DNA of 64,000 nt from Pseudomonas nitroreducens TX1 (GCF_000313755.1 NZ_AMZB01000099.1:1-64000), one strand, 5' to 3'. Numbered from the stretch's first letter, positions 38,455 to 46,705 are shown. The notes: a model not told the origin generated them from the letters alone. A program made the numbers and translations.

Positions 38455-39225
38455 TCAGAACGCCGGGGCGATCTCGCCCTTGTAGCGGGTCAGGATGAAC
38501 TGCCGGACTTCCGGCGAATTCAGCGCCTTGGCGAGCTTCTGGATGCCCGGGTCCTGGATGTTGTCCGGGCGGGCGACGAGGAACTCGGCGTAGAGGTCCT
38601 TGCCTTTCTCCACGATCAGCGCGCTCTTGGTGTCGATGCCCGCTTCCAGCGCGTAGTTGGCGAAGATGAACGCCAGGTCCACCTGCTTCACTGCGCGGGC
38701 CAGCAGGGCGCCTTCGAGCTCACGGATCTTCAGGTGCTTGGGGTTGTCGGTGATATCGCGCTCGGTGGACTGCGGGTTGGTCGGGTCCTTGAGCTTGATC
38801 AGGCCGCTCTCGGCCAGCAGCACGAGGGCGCGGCCGGTGTTCACCGGGTCGTTCGGGATGGCCACGCTGGCGCCGTCGGGCAGTTCGGCGAGGGACTTGT
38901 ACTTGGTGGAGTAGGCGCCGAAGGGCTCGATGTGGATGCCCACCACCGGTACCAGGTCGGTGTGGCGGGTCTTGTTGAAGTCATCGAGGAAGGGGCGGTA
39001 CTGGTAGTAGTTGGCGTCGAGGTTCTTCTGCGCGAGCTGCAGGTTGGGCTGGATGAAGTCGGTGAAGACCTTGATGTCCAGGTCGACGCCTTCCTTGGCC
39101 AGTTCCGGTTTGACGAATTCGAGGATCTCGGCGTGGGGCACCGGGGTGGCGCCGACCACGAGTTTTTCCCCCGCGTGGGCGGAGAAGGCGACGACGGCTG
39201 CCAGGATGGCGATGGCCTTTTTCAT
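38455..39225 (-). CDS. metQ: MetQ/NlpA-family binding protein, module 2
   Basis: A 256-residue periplasmic binding protein. The signal peptide ends near residue 18 (AFSAHA), then GEKLVVGATPVPHAEILEFV. Ligand-site segments are DANYYQYRPFLDDFN near 71-85 and NDPVNTGRALVLLAESGLIK near 125-144. GGAGC precedes the ATG. It shares the fold and motifs of the module-1 protein but differs in many ligand-site residues. It lies 127 bases after metI-2. With no second metN nearby, it is expected to work with the shared ATPase. Confidence 0.9.
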   Translation of the reverse strand: MKKAIAILAAVVAFSAHAGEKLVVGATPVPHAEILEFVKPELAKEGVDLDIKVFTDFIQPNLQLAQKNLDANYYQYRPFLDDFNKTRHTDLVPVVGIHIEPFGAYSTKYKSLAELPDGASVAIPNDPVNTGRALVLLAESGLIKLKDPTNPQSTERDITDNPKHLKIRELEGALLARAVKQVDLAFIFANYALEAGIDTKSALIVEKGKDLYAEFLVARPDNIQDPGIQKLAKALNSPEVRQFILTRYKGEIAPAF

Positions 39226-39352
39226 GGGTGTTGCTCCTTGAACAGTTGGGGTGGGCCGTCGTGGTGTGGACGTGGGGCCTGGATGGCAGCGGGGCCGGCT
39301 GCCGGCGGCTGGATCGAAGGTGCCGCTCCCTGATGGGGAGTGGGCGGGGAAT

Positions 39353-40018
39353 TCAGCGCCGCGTGTAGCGTGCTACCAGTCGGTCGCCGCTCATCTGCAG
39401 GGCCTGCACCAGCAGGATCAGCAGGGCGACGGTGATGATCATCACGTCGGTCTGGAAGCGCTGGTAGCCGAAGCGGATGGCCAGGTCGCCCAGGCCGCCG
39501 CCGCCGATCACGCCGGACATCGCCGTGTAGTCCACCAGCACGATGGCGGTGACGGTCACGGCGGCGACCAGCCCGGTGCGCGCTTCGGGCAGCAGGGTGT
39601 GCCAGATGATCTGCCAGGTGCTGGCGCCCATCGCCTGGGTGGCTTCCACCAGGCCGCGGTCGACTTCACGCAGGGCGGTTTCCACCAGCCGCGCGAAGAA
39701 CGGCGTGCAGCCCACTACCAGCGGCGGAATGGCGCCGGCGACGCCCAGCGAGGTCCCGGTGATCAGCGTGGTGACCGGGATCAGCACGATCAGCAGGATG
39801 ATGAACGGCAGCGAGCGCAGCATGTTCACCACCACCGACAGCGCGCGGTACAGGCCGGGTTTCTCATGCAACTGGCGCTTGCCGGTGAGGTACAGCAGCA
39901 CGCCCAGCGGCAGGCCCAGCAGCACGGTGAAGGCCAGTGCGCCGCCGAGCATGGCGAGTGTGTCCAGGCAGGCCTGACCGAGGTCGTGCCAGTCGAGGTT
40001 GCGGAACCAGCCGTCCAT
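39353..40018 (-). CDS. metI: MetI-type ABC permease, module 2
   Basis: A 221-residue permease with five membrane helices. The coupling motif is EATQAMGASTWQIIWHTLLP near 124-143, and GVIGGGGLGDLAIRFGYQRF near 176-195. The coupling motif is very close to that of module 1 (EAAQAMG...IIWNVLLP), which would allow the same MetN to dock. Its ATG overlaps the stop of the NtaA-2 gene by one base (TAATG). Confidence 0.92.
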   Translation of the reverse strand: MDGWFRNLDWHDLGQACLDTLAMLGGALAFTVLLGLPLGVLLYLTGKRQLHEKPGLYRALSVVVNMLRSLPFIILLIVLIPVTTLITGTSLGVAGAIPPLVVGCTPFFARLVETALREVDRGLVEATQAMGASTWQIIWHTLLPEARTGLVAAVTVTAIVLVDYTAMSGVIGGGGLGDLAIRFGYQRFQTDVMIITVALLILLVQALQMSGDRLVARYTRR

Positions 40019-41388
40019 TACCTTTCACCCCGGCGAAGCGTCGCGGCGCGGTGCGGCGCGCGCAGGCGGTCGCCCTGGCCGAACAGCTTGTGGCGCAGGG
40101 TGCCTTGCTCGTACTCGCGCTTGAACAGCCCGCGCGCCTGCAGTTCGGGCACCAGCAGGTCGACGATGTCGACGAAGGTTTCCGGCGCCACCAGGCTGGA
40201 GAGGTTGAAGCCGTCGACGTCGGTTTCCTCGACCCAGGCCTGCAACTGGTCCGCCACGGTCTGCGGCGAGCCCACCAGCAGCGGGCCGTCGCCCCCTAGG
40301 GCGCAGTAGTCGGCGATTTCGGCGGCGGTCCACTGGCGCTCCGGGTCGGCGGCGCTGAAGGCGTCCACCGCGGACTGGATGGCGTCGCTCTGTACGTGGC
40401 GCAACACCTGGTCCGGCGCGTACTGGCCGAAGTCGATGCCGGTCCAGCCGGATACCAGTGCCAGGGCGCCCTCGCGGTCGCTGTACTGGCGATAGTCTTC
40501 CAGCTTGGCCAGGGCCTCTTCGTCGGTCGGCGCGACGATCACGGTGAGCTGGTTCAGCACCAGCACGTCGCTGGGTTGGCGGCCGGCTTCCACGGCAAGT
40601 CGGCGGAGGTCGGCCACCTGGTCGCGGAGGATGTTCTTCGTGGGTGCTGCGACGAATACGCACTCGGCATTGCCAGCGGCGAACGCCTTGCCACGGCTGG
40701 ATGCACCGGCCTGGTACAGCACTGGGGTGCGCTGCGGCGAGGGCTGGCTCAGGTGGAAGCCGGGCACGTCGAAGTGCTCGCCCTGGTGCTCGATGGGGTA
40801 CACCTTGCGCGGGTCGGCGTAGACGCCGGTTTTGCGATCAGCGACCACCGCGTCGTCGTCCCAGCTGGCTTCCCAGAGCTTGTAGCAGACCTCCAGGTAC
40901 TCCTCGGCCAGGGCATAGCGCTGCTGGTGGTTGAGCTGCTGCTTCAGCCCCAGGTTGCGCGCGCCGCTGTTCAGGTAGGAGGTGACGATGTTCCAGCCGG
41001 CGCGGCCTCGGGTCAGGTGGTCCAGCGTGGAGAGGCGCCGGGCGAAGGGGAACGGGTGCTCGAAGGACACCGAGGCGGTGATGCCGAAACCCAGGTGCTC
41101 GGTGGCCGCGGCCATGGCCGGGACGATCTGCAACGGGTCGTTGGCCGGCACCTGCGCGCCGGCGAACAGCGCGGCGTCGGCGTTGCCGTGGTAGACGTCG
41201 TAGACGCCCAGCACATCGGCCAGGAACAGCCCGTCGATCTTGCCGCGCTCGAGGGTTTTCGCCAGTTCGATCCAGTAGTGGATATCGGTGTAGCGCGCCG
41301 CCTGCTGGTCGCGCGGGTGGCGCCAGAGGCCGGGCGACAGGTGGCCGACGCAGTTCATGGCGAAGGCGTTGAGGCGAATCTCTTTCAT
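40018..41388 (-). CDS. NtaA/SnaA/DszA-family FMN-dependent monooxygenase, module 2
   Basis: A 456-residue luciferase-like monooxygenase starting MKEIRLNAFAMNCVGHLSPG. It shares RLSTLDHLTRGRAGWNIVT, EEYLEVCYKLWEASWDDDAV and LSQPSPQRTPVLYQAGASS with the module-1 enzyme and is its clear paralogue. The ribosome binding site is weak, and the leader is formed by the 193-bp repeat element at 41399-41591. It overlaps metI-2 by one base. It probably acts on a different but related substrate, and needs reduced flavin from elsewhere in the genome. Confidence 0.88.
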   Translation of the reverse strand: MKEIRLNAFAMNCVGHLSPGLWRHPRDQQAARYTDIHYWIELAKTLERGKIDGLFLADVLGVYDVYHGNADAALFAGAQVPANDPLQIVPAMAAATEHLGFGITASVSFEHPFPFARRLSTLDHLTRGRAGWNIVTSYLNSGARNLGLKQQLNHQQRYALAEEYLEVCYKLWEASWDDDAVVADRKTGVYADPRKVYPIEHQGEHFDVPGFHLSQPSPQRTPVLYQAGASSRGKAFAAGNAECVFVAAPTKNILRDQVADLRRLAVEAGRQPSDVLVLNQLTVIVAPTDEEALAKLEDYRQYSDREGALALVSGWTGIDFGQYAPDQVLRHVQSDAIQSAVDAFSAADPERQWTAAEIADYCALGGDGPLLVGSPQTVADQLQAWVEETDVDGFNLSSLVAPETFVDIVDLLVPELQARGLFKREYEQGTLRHKLFGQGDRLRAPHRAATLRRGER

Positions 41389-41398
41389 AGCGGGTACC

Positions 41399-41591
41399 AA
41401 AACGGTGAATAGGCCGTCGCGAGCGATCCGAGAGCCAGGCGGACGGAGCGCAGCGACGAGACATATCGAATGAACAGCGCGAGCACCGTCGCACAGGTGA
41501 TTTCACCTGAACCGCCGAAGGCGGGCCCGAAGGGCGAGCGAACGCGAGTCACGCAGCTATCGGTTCGCGCAGCAGGCGTATTCACCGTTTT
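41399..41591. repeat. MITE-like element with 13-bp terminal inverted repeats
   Basis: Perfect terminal repeats AAAACGGTGAATA (41399-41411) and TATTCACCGTTTT (41579-41591) bound a 193-bp non-coding stretch with a central CAGGTGA-TT-TCACCTG palindrome (41494-41509). Similarity between the arms continues imperfectly inward. The stop codon of SfnB-3 starts at the last base. No target-site duplication is clear. Confidence 0.6.
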
Positions 41592-42814
41592 CAGTTCCAG
41601 TCGTGGCGCGGCGGACGCTTGTCATTGAGCAGCCAGTTGCCGACCAGGTGGTACTTCCAGCGCACCGGGTCGTGCAGGGTGTGCACGCGGGCGTTGCGCC
41701 AGTGGCGGTCGAAGCCGTGGCGGGCGAGGGTGGAGCGGGTGCCGCCCAGCTCGAACAGCTTGTTGGTGGCGTCGATAGCGACTTCGGTAGTCAGCACCTT
41801 GGCTTTCGCCACGGCGACCGAGGCGCGGGCCACGCTGTCCTCGTCCGGCGCCGGGCGGGCGGCGTCCATCACCTTGCCGGCGCGTTCCAGCAGGGCGTCG
41901 GCGGCCTCGATGCGGATGCCCAGTTCGCCGACCTGGATGATGGTCAGCGGGTCTTCGCTGGCCTTCTCCACGCCAGCGTCGATCCATGGGCGCGCCTGTT
42001 CGCGGACGAAGGCGATGGTGTCGCGCAGCGCCGCGCGGGCGATGCCGGCGTCGATGGCGGCAGTGGTGATCTGGGCGAACGGGCCGGCCAGGGTTGGCAC
42101 GTCATAGGAGCGGTGCGTCGGGAAGACGTTGAACGCCGGCACGCGCAGGCCTTCCACCAGCACGGTGCCGCTGGAAGTGGTGCGCTGGCCGATGCTGGCC
42201 CAGTCGTCGACGATGACGAGGCCCGGCGTATCGCGCGGGACGAAGGCGAGCTGCGCGTTGTTCTGCTCGTCCAGGCCGAGCACGCCGATCCAGTGGGCGT
42301 AGAGCGAGCCGGTGCAATAGCCCTTGCGGCCGTCGATCAGCACGCTGTCGCCGTCATGGCGCAGACGGGTCTGGATGTCCTGGACGTTCTTGCCACCGGT
42401 TTCCGACAGGGCGTTGGCGAAGCGGTTGCCCTTGAGCGCGAGGTCGAAGAAGAAGCGCTTCTGTTCTTCCGTGCCCTGCAGGCGGATGTCTTCCAGCAGG
42501 CAGTAGTGGTTCTGCGGAATCTGCCCCAGTGACGGGTCGGCGGCGGAGACGATGGCGATGACTTCGGCCAGCGTGGCGTAGGACACCTCGGCGCCGCCGA
42601 ACTCGCGGGGCACGGTGATGCCCCAAAGGCCGCTGTTGGAATAGACCTCCACGACTTCGGGCGGGACTTCGCGGTTGCGGTCGCGTTCGGCGGCGCCTTC
42701 GAGCAGGAAGGCGGCGACCTTGTGGGCGATTTCGATGGCCTCGGCATCGGAGCCGATCCGGTGCGCGTTGGGTTCGCGGATGTCGTAGTGGGCGGATTCG
42801 GGGAGTTGGGGCAT
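41591..42814 (-). CDS. SfnB-family sulfur acquisition oxidoreductase 3
   Basis: A 407-residue paralogue of the enzymes at 35814 and 37041 and the first gene of the island by transcription. It has SNSGLWGITVPREFGGAEVS near 58-77, DDWASIGQRTTSSGTV near 200-215 and RHWRNARVHTLHDPVRWK near 374-391. The start MPQLPES was chosen because a GAGG site precedes it; a longer frame begins 23 codons upstream but overlaps the promoter. A sigma-54-like site lies at 42876-42893. In P. putida, sfn genes depend on sigma-54 and the activator SfnR, which agrees. Confidence 0.88.
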   Translation of the reverse strand: MPQLPESAHYDIREPNAHRIGSDAEAIEIAHKVAAFLLEGAAERDRNREVPPEVVEVYSNSGLWGITVPREFGGAEVSYATLAEVIAIVSAADPSLGQIPQNHYCLLEDIRLQGTEEQKRFFFDLALKGNRFANALSETGGKNVQDIQTRLRHDGDSVLIDGRKGYCTGSLYAHWIGVLGLDEQNNAQLAFVPRDTPGLVIVDDWASIGQRTTSSGTVLVEGLRVPAFNVFPTHRSYDVPTLAGPFAQITTAAIDAGIARAALRDTIAFVREQARPWIDAGVEKASEDPLTIIQVGELGIRIEAADALLERAGKVMDAARPAPDEDSVARASVAVAKAKVLTTEVAIDATNKLFELGGTRSTLARHGFDRHWRNARVHTLHDPVRWKYHLVGNWLLNDKRPPRHDWN

Positions 42815-42875
42815 GGCAGTACAGCGACCTCGGCAGATGAATCGACCCGGCGTTCGGGTCTGTCTGATTGGGTCA

Positions 42876-42893
42876 TTGCACAAGCTGTGCCGG
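42876..42893 (-). promoter_or_regulatory. Candidate sigma-54 promoter for the sulfur island
   Basis: On the minus strand the sequence reads CCGGCACAGCTTGTGCAA, with GG and GC separated by exactly 10 bases as in TGGCAC-N5-TTGCA. The predicted start is near 42866, 52 bases before the ATG. A strongly AT-rich stretch (42893-42930) lies just upstream. The core is also a GCACA-GCT-TGTGC dyad, so an operator is an alternative. The rest of 42815-43127 holds a REP doublet only. Confidence 0.5.
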
Positions 42894-43035
42894 AAATTAA
42901 TTTCCTTTTAAATCAATGGTTTGAGTTTTCAGTCCAACAGTTGAGGCGCTGGGCGGACAGCAAAGTGTTGGGTGGGTGTTGCTGTGGCAACAGTGCTGGA
43001 GCACACCGGCAGTTCGTGGGGCGGGAAGGGAAAGC

Positions 43036-43106
43036 GTTCGCGAGCAAGCTCGCTCCTACAAGGTGTGCGCCGACGCTGGTCTGTAGGAGCGAGCTTGCTC
43101 GCGAAC
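43036..43106. repeat. REPIN downstream of ybaK
   Basis: REP copies at 43036-43059 (-) and 43083-43106 (+), both perfect, 23 bp apart, beginning 22 bases after the stop of the YbaK gene on the minus strand. Confidence 0.88.
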
Positions 43107-43127
43107 CTGGTCAGGGGAACAGGGGGC

Positions 43128-43595
43128 TCAGGCCAGCTCCTGGCACACGTCTATCCAATCGGCCTCGACCAACTCCAGCATGCGCTGCGGCTCGATCCGC
43201 ACTGCGCTGTGCACCGCGCCGGCTGCCGGCAGCACCTCGTCGAATGCCTGCAGCGACACATCGCAATACACCGGCAGCGGCGTCGCCAACCCGAACGGAC
43301 AGACGCCGCCCACCGGGTGCCCGGTCAGTTCCACCACTTCCTCGGCGCCGAGCATCTTGGCCTTGCCGCCAAAGGCTTCCTTGAGCTTGCGGTTGTCCAG
43401 TCTTGCATCGCCGCGGGCGACCACCAGCACGGTGCGCTCGCCGACCCGCAAGGACAGGGTCTTGGCGATGCGGCCCGGCTCCACGCCGTGGGCCTCGGCG
43501 GCCAGGGCGACGGTGGCAGTGCTGGTTTGCAGCTCGATGATGGCGATGTCGGGGGCCTTTTCGGCAAAGAAGGCGCGAACCGATTCCAGGCTCAT
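43128..43595 (-). CDS. YbaK/ProX-type aminoacyl-tRNA deacylase
   Basis: A 155-residue protein with the YbaK/prolyl-tRNA-synthetase-associated domain. Motifs: GRIAKTLSLRVGERTVLVV near residues 41-59, KLKEAFGGKAKML near 70-82, and GHPVGGVCPFGL near 92-103. This family hydrolyses mischarged tRNA such as Cys-tRNA(Pro) or Ala-tRNA(Pro), protecting translation. Length matches YbaK. GGAGC precedes the ATG. It is followed by a REP doublet and then the sulfur island promoter. It may be unrelated to the island. Confidence 0.88.
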   Translation of the reverse strand: MSLESVRAFFAEKAPDIAIIELQTSTATVALAAEAHGVEPGRIAKTLSLRVGERTVLVVARGDARLDNRKLKEAFGGKAKMLGAEEVVELTGHPVGGVCPFGLATPLPVYCDVSLQAFDEVLPAAGAVHSAVRIEPQRMLELVEADWIDVCQELA

Positions 43596-43667
43596 GGGGC
43601 GATGCTCCGTGTCGTGCGAAAAGGTTTGAATCTAGGGAGCATGGGCGAAGCTGTCCAGAGCGTGCTT

Positions 43668-44318
43668 TCAGTGTCCGTGGATGAGCAGCCTCTCGATCTC
43701 GGGGATGCCCATGGACTGGTTGGCGTTCAGCAGTTCCAGGCGGGCCGCGAATATCCTCAGCTCGCGCTCGGCTGCCTGCACCGCGCGGGTGAGGGCGGAC
43801 AGCGGCACGGTCACCGAATGCAGGGGCGGCGGTGGGACGAAGGCCTCGCCCGGCCCATTGAAGTCGAAGCTGGCGGACTGGTTGTGCTGGTTGATGTCGG
43901 GCGAGGGGTGGCCACTGTACAGGTAGGCGCTTTTGCCGGCGGCGACGCGCTTCCAGCTTTGCAGGTCGCCCAGGTCGCTGCAGCACTGCGGGAAGAGGAC
44001 GTCGAGGGCGCCGACCCGCAGCACATAGCCCCCGGACAGGGGTGGCACGCGGGCCCAGTTCCGTGAACCTTCCAGACCCTCGGCGCAGTGCAGCTGGATC
44101 AAACGCGAAATGTCCGCGTCGCTCAGGTCGGCAATGCGATGGAACGCACTGCCCGGCAGGTAGGCACGTAGCCGCGGGCTGAAGCCGTTGGCCCGCAGGT
44201 TGCGCTCGTGGTATTCCCGCCAGCTTGCGACGTGCTCCCAGTACGGACCGTTGCTGGGAAGCGGAACGGAGTCGACCAGGTAGAACAATTCGATGATGGG
44301 GATGAGCTGAACCTGCAT
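43668..44318 (-). CDS. Hypothetical protein (216 aa)
   Basis: A protein of about 216 residues starting MQVQLIPIIELFYLVDSVPLP; start uncertain, with no good ribosome binding site. It is soluble, with WEHVASWREYHERNLRANGF near 28-47, a CC pair (FPQCCSDLGD) near 110-119, and a C-terminal helix rich in Ala, Glu and Leu. No signal peptide, no membrane helix and no recognised domain. It stands alone between YbaK (same strand) and the divergent YciI gene. I can assign no function. Confidence 0.6.
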   Translation of the reverse strand: MQVQLIPIIELFYLVDSVPLPSNGPYWEHVASWREYHERNLRANGFSPRLRAYLPGSAFHRIADLSDADISRLIQLHCAEGLEGSRNWARVPPLSGGYVLRVGALDVLFPQCCSDLGDLQSWKRVAAGKSAYLYSGHPSPDINQHNQSASFDFNGPGEAFVPPPPLHSVTVPLSALTRAVQAAERELRIFAARLELLNANQSMGIPEIERLLIHGH

Positions 44319-44558
44319 GGGAGGCCCCGGCGATTGCTGAGCGGCACGTTCTAATGGCGCCAGCCAGGGGCGTCCATAGCGAATTTTCCTATATCGCCGG
44401 CTGGGTGCTGCCGAGCGACCTATGCTCAAAGCCCTCGCAAGACCGCTGGAAAAAATTTTGCGGGGCCTGTCGATCTTTCGTCACGCCCTTCGACTACTTG
44501 TCAGGAACCGGAAGCAACCGGCCGCCATGCTGAAAATGACAACAAGAGGAGAAAGACG

Positions 44559-44984
44559 ATGCGTTTCATGGTGATCGTCAAAGCCACCGCCGACTCCGAA
44601 GCCGGTGTGATGCCCAAGCAAGAGCTGCTCGCCGCCATGGGGGCCTACAACGAGGAGCTGGTGAACGCTGGCGTGATGTTGGCTGGCGAAGGCCTGCATC
44701 CCAGCTCGAAGGGAGCGCGGGTGCGCTTCGACGGTGCTTCGCGGCAGGTGATCGACGGCCCGTTCGCCGAGACCAAGGAGCTGATTGCCGGCTTCTGGAT
44801 CATGCAGACCGCGTCGCTGCAGGAGTGCATCGACTGGGTCAAGCGCTCGCCCAATCCGTTCGACGGCGAGTCCGAGATCGAGATCCGGCAGATTTTCGAG
44901 GCCGAGGACTTCGGCGCCGAATTCACCCCTGAACTGCGCGAGCAGGAAGAACGCCTGCGCGCAGAAATCGCCGGCAAATCCTGA
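44559..44984 (+). CDS. YciI-family (DGPF-domain) protein
   Basis: A 141-residue protein with the YCII/DGPF signature DGPFAETKELIAGFWIMQ near residues 67-84 and the start MRFMVIVKATADSE. AGAGGAGAAAG precedes the ATG. Proteins of this family often accompany ECF sigma factors or PhnB-like proteins, as here, where a PhnB-like gene starts 18 bases after the stop. Enzymatic activity is unknown for most; a dehalogenase- or dioxygenase-like site has been suggested. Confidence 0.85.
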   Translation: MRFMVIVKATADSEAGVMPKQELLAAMGAYNEELVNAGVMLAGEGLHPSSKGARVRFDGASRQVIDGPFAETKELIAGFWIMQTASLQECIDWVKRSPNPFDGESEIEIRQIFEAEDFGAEFTPELREQEERLRAEIAGKS

Positions 44985-45001
44985 ATCTGGAGGACACTGC
45001 C

Positions 45002-45418
45002 ATGTTGATGAATGCCTACCTGGTCTTTGACGGCAACTGCGAAGAAGCCTTCCGTTATTACGCCGAAGTGTTGCGCGCCGAACTGCCGGCTCTGATGCGC
45101 TTCTCCGACGCACCGGGTTGCGAGGACATGCCCGAGGCGCTGAAGAATCGCGTGATCCACGTACGCCTGGAGGTGGACGGCCATGTGCTGATGGGCTCGG
45201 ACGCCTCGCCGCAATGCGGCCAGTACGAAGGCGTGAAGGGCGTGTCGATCACCCTCAATGTCGACAGCAAGGCCGAGGCGCGGCGGCTGTTCGACGTCCT
45301 GGGCAAGGGCGGCAAGGTCACCATGCCGCTGGAACAGACCTTCTGGGCCGAGCTGTTCGGCGCCGTGGAAGACCGCTTCGGGGTGCCGTGGATGATCAAT
45401 TGCGAGAAGGAAGCCTGA
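45002..45418 (+). CDS. PhnB-like VOC-family protein
   Basis: A 138-residue glyoxalase/VOC-fold protein of the PhnB (3-demethylubiquinone-9 methyltransferase-like) group. It starts MLMNAYLVFDGNCEEAFRYY and ends WAELFGAVEDRFGVPWMINC, the diagnostic end of the group. It forms a two-gene operon with the YciI protein. Function is unknown; it may be a metal-free binding protein. A weak GGAGGACA site precedes the start. The following CCCTCTCCC element (45449) may terminate the operon. Confidence 0.85.
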   Translation: MLMNAYLVFDGNCEEAFRYYAEVLRAELPALMRFSDAPGCEDMPEALKNRVIHVRLEVDGHVLMGSDASPQCGQYEGVKGVSITLNVDSKAEARRLFDVLGKGGKVTMPLEQTFWAELFGAVEDRFGVPWMINCEKEA

Positions 45419-45448
45419 TCGCCGCACCGATCCTGCACGATCAAAATG

Positions 45449-45569
45449 CCCCTCTCCCTAACCCTCTCCCTGAAGGGAGAGGGGACCGATCGGCACAGGT
45501 TGAAACATCACTGTCAGCCGGTGCGGACGGCTCCCTCTCCCTTCAGGGAGAGGGCGGGGGGAGAGGGCG
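45449..45569. repeat. Complete CCCTCTCCC element overlapping the end of the AraC gene
   Basis: Left half 45449-45485, spacer with GGTTGAAACATCA, right half 45531-45569. The right half contains the stop codon and about the last eight codons (RPLPPPSP) of the opposite-strand AraC gene, so the element has written the C-terminus of that protein. Confidence 0.85.
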
Positions 45570-46613
45570 TTCATCCGAGCTTCCACGACTGGCGCGGAAC
45601 CGCTCCGGCGTCGTCCCGGTAAACCGCTGGAATGCCCGGTGAAAACTGGTGACGTGTTCATAGCCGAGCAGGAAGGCGATTTCCTGCAAGGCCATCCGGC
45701 TGGCCAGCAGATAGCGCTGGGCCAGCGCCATGCGTACCTCCAGCACTATTCCCTTGAAGGTCAGGCCGTGCTCGCGCAGCCGGCGCTGCAGCGTATGCGG
45801 GGGCAGGCGCAGCCAGGCGGCGGTCTGCTCCAGGTCGGGGAGTGGAATGCGCGCGTTCTGCAGCAGGTAATAGCGCACATCGTCCGGCAACGCTGGCCCA
45901 CGCTCGAAGCTGGCCAGGGTCGCTGCACCCTGCGCCTGGCACAGCCGGCTCACCGACGGGTTGGCGGTGGAGAAGGGCTGGTCGTGGAAGGCCTTCGGTA
46001 TCCACAGCTCGGCTTGCCCGGCATTGAACAGGCAGGGGCCGGGAAAAAGTTCGCCATACAAGGCCGCATGAGCTGGCGGCGGGTAGGGCAGGTACAGCTG
46101 CATGCCGGGGCAGGTCTCCAGGTCCGGCAGGCGCTGGCAGAGCCAGCGCCAGGTGCTGCTCAGCCATTCCTCGCAAAGGGCGATGCGCTCCACGTCGCTG
46201 AAGGGCGGCAGTCGGAGCGTCAGGCGGATGTGCTCGCCAACTTCTTCGCGGTGGGTGTGGATGGGGTGCGGCATCAGGCTCGACGGCTGGCCGAGGGAGA
46301 TGTCCCAGGAGCGCCGCAGGTTGGCCGCGCTGATCAGCGCATAGCCGATCACCCCCAGGTCATAGAGGTTGTAGCGCTGGCCCAGGCGCAGGAAGAAGTC
46401 GCTCGGGCCGAGCAACCCGGCGGCTTGCTGCAGCAGCCGGTAATAGCGGGCGAAGTTCATCTGGGCAGCCGCCGCTTCGCTGCTGCTGGGCAGACCGAGG
46501 CCACCGAGCAGGGGTGTCAGGGGCGGCAGAGCGGGGCGGGCGCGCCACTCGTCGAGGAAGTGGCGGAACAGCTGGCGGGAGGCGTAATCGATGTCGAAGG
46601 ACGCGGTAGGCAT
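45543..46613 (-). CDS. AraC-family transcriptional regulator
   Basis: A 356-residue regulator with an N-terminal arabinose-binding-like domain (about 15-195, type seen in OruR/ArgR-like AraC proteins). The C-terminal double helix-turn-helix covers about 240-340 (LEQTAAWLRLPPHTLQRRLR, then LQEIAFLLGYEHVTSFHRAF). The final eight or so residues come from an inserted repeat. It is divergent from the amidohydrolase gene; two direct repeats in the gap make a fitting operator. The likely role is activation of the amidohydrolase-CobW pair by its substrate. Confidence 0.9.
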   Translation of the reverse strand: MPTASFDIDYASRQLFRHFLDEWRARPALPPLTPLLGGLGLPSSSEAAAAQMNFARYYRLLQQAAGLLGPSDFFLRLGQRYNLYDLGVIGYALISAANLRRSWDISLGQPSSLMPHPIHTHREEVGEHIRLTLRLPPFSDVERIALCEEWLSSTWRWLCQRLPDLETCPGMQLYLPYPPPAHAALYGELFPGPCLFNAGQAELWIPKAFHDQPFSTANPSVSRLCQAQGAATLASFERGPALPDDVRYYLLQNARIPLPDLEQTAAWLRLPPHTLQRRLREHGLTFKGIVLEVRMALAQRYLLASRMALQEIAFLLGYEHVTSFHRAFQRFTGTTPERFRASRGSSDERPLPPPSP

Positions 46614-46633
46614 GGCGTAGCCTCAAGCTGTCT

Positions 46634-46693
46634 TCTTGTGCTAGTGAGTTGTTATCTTATGCTAGTCGGTGGCTGGAAGCCGAGCCCTATACT
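46634..46693 (+). promoter_or_regulatory. AraC-type operator and promoter of the amidohydrolase operon
   Basis: Two direct repeats, TCTTGTGCTAGT (46634-46645) and TCTTATGCTAGT (46655-46666), differ at one base and are spaced exactly 21 bp, two helical turns. The second one overlaps the expected -35, and a TATACT -10 lies at 46688-46693. This is the layout of class II activation by AraC/XylS regulators, next to a divergent AraC gene. Confidence 0.75.
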
Positions 46694-46705
46694 GCCTCCA
46701 CGGAC

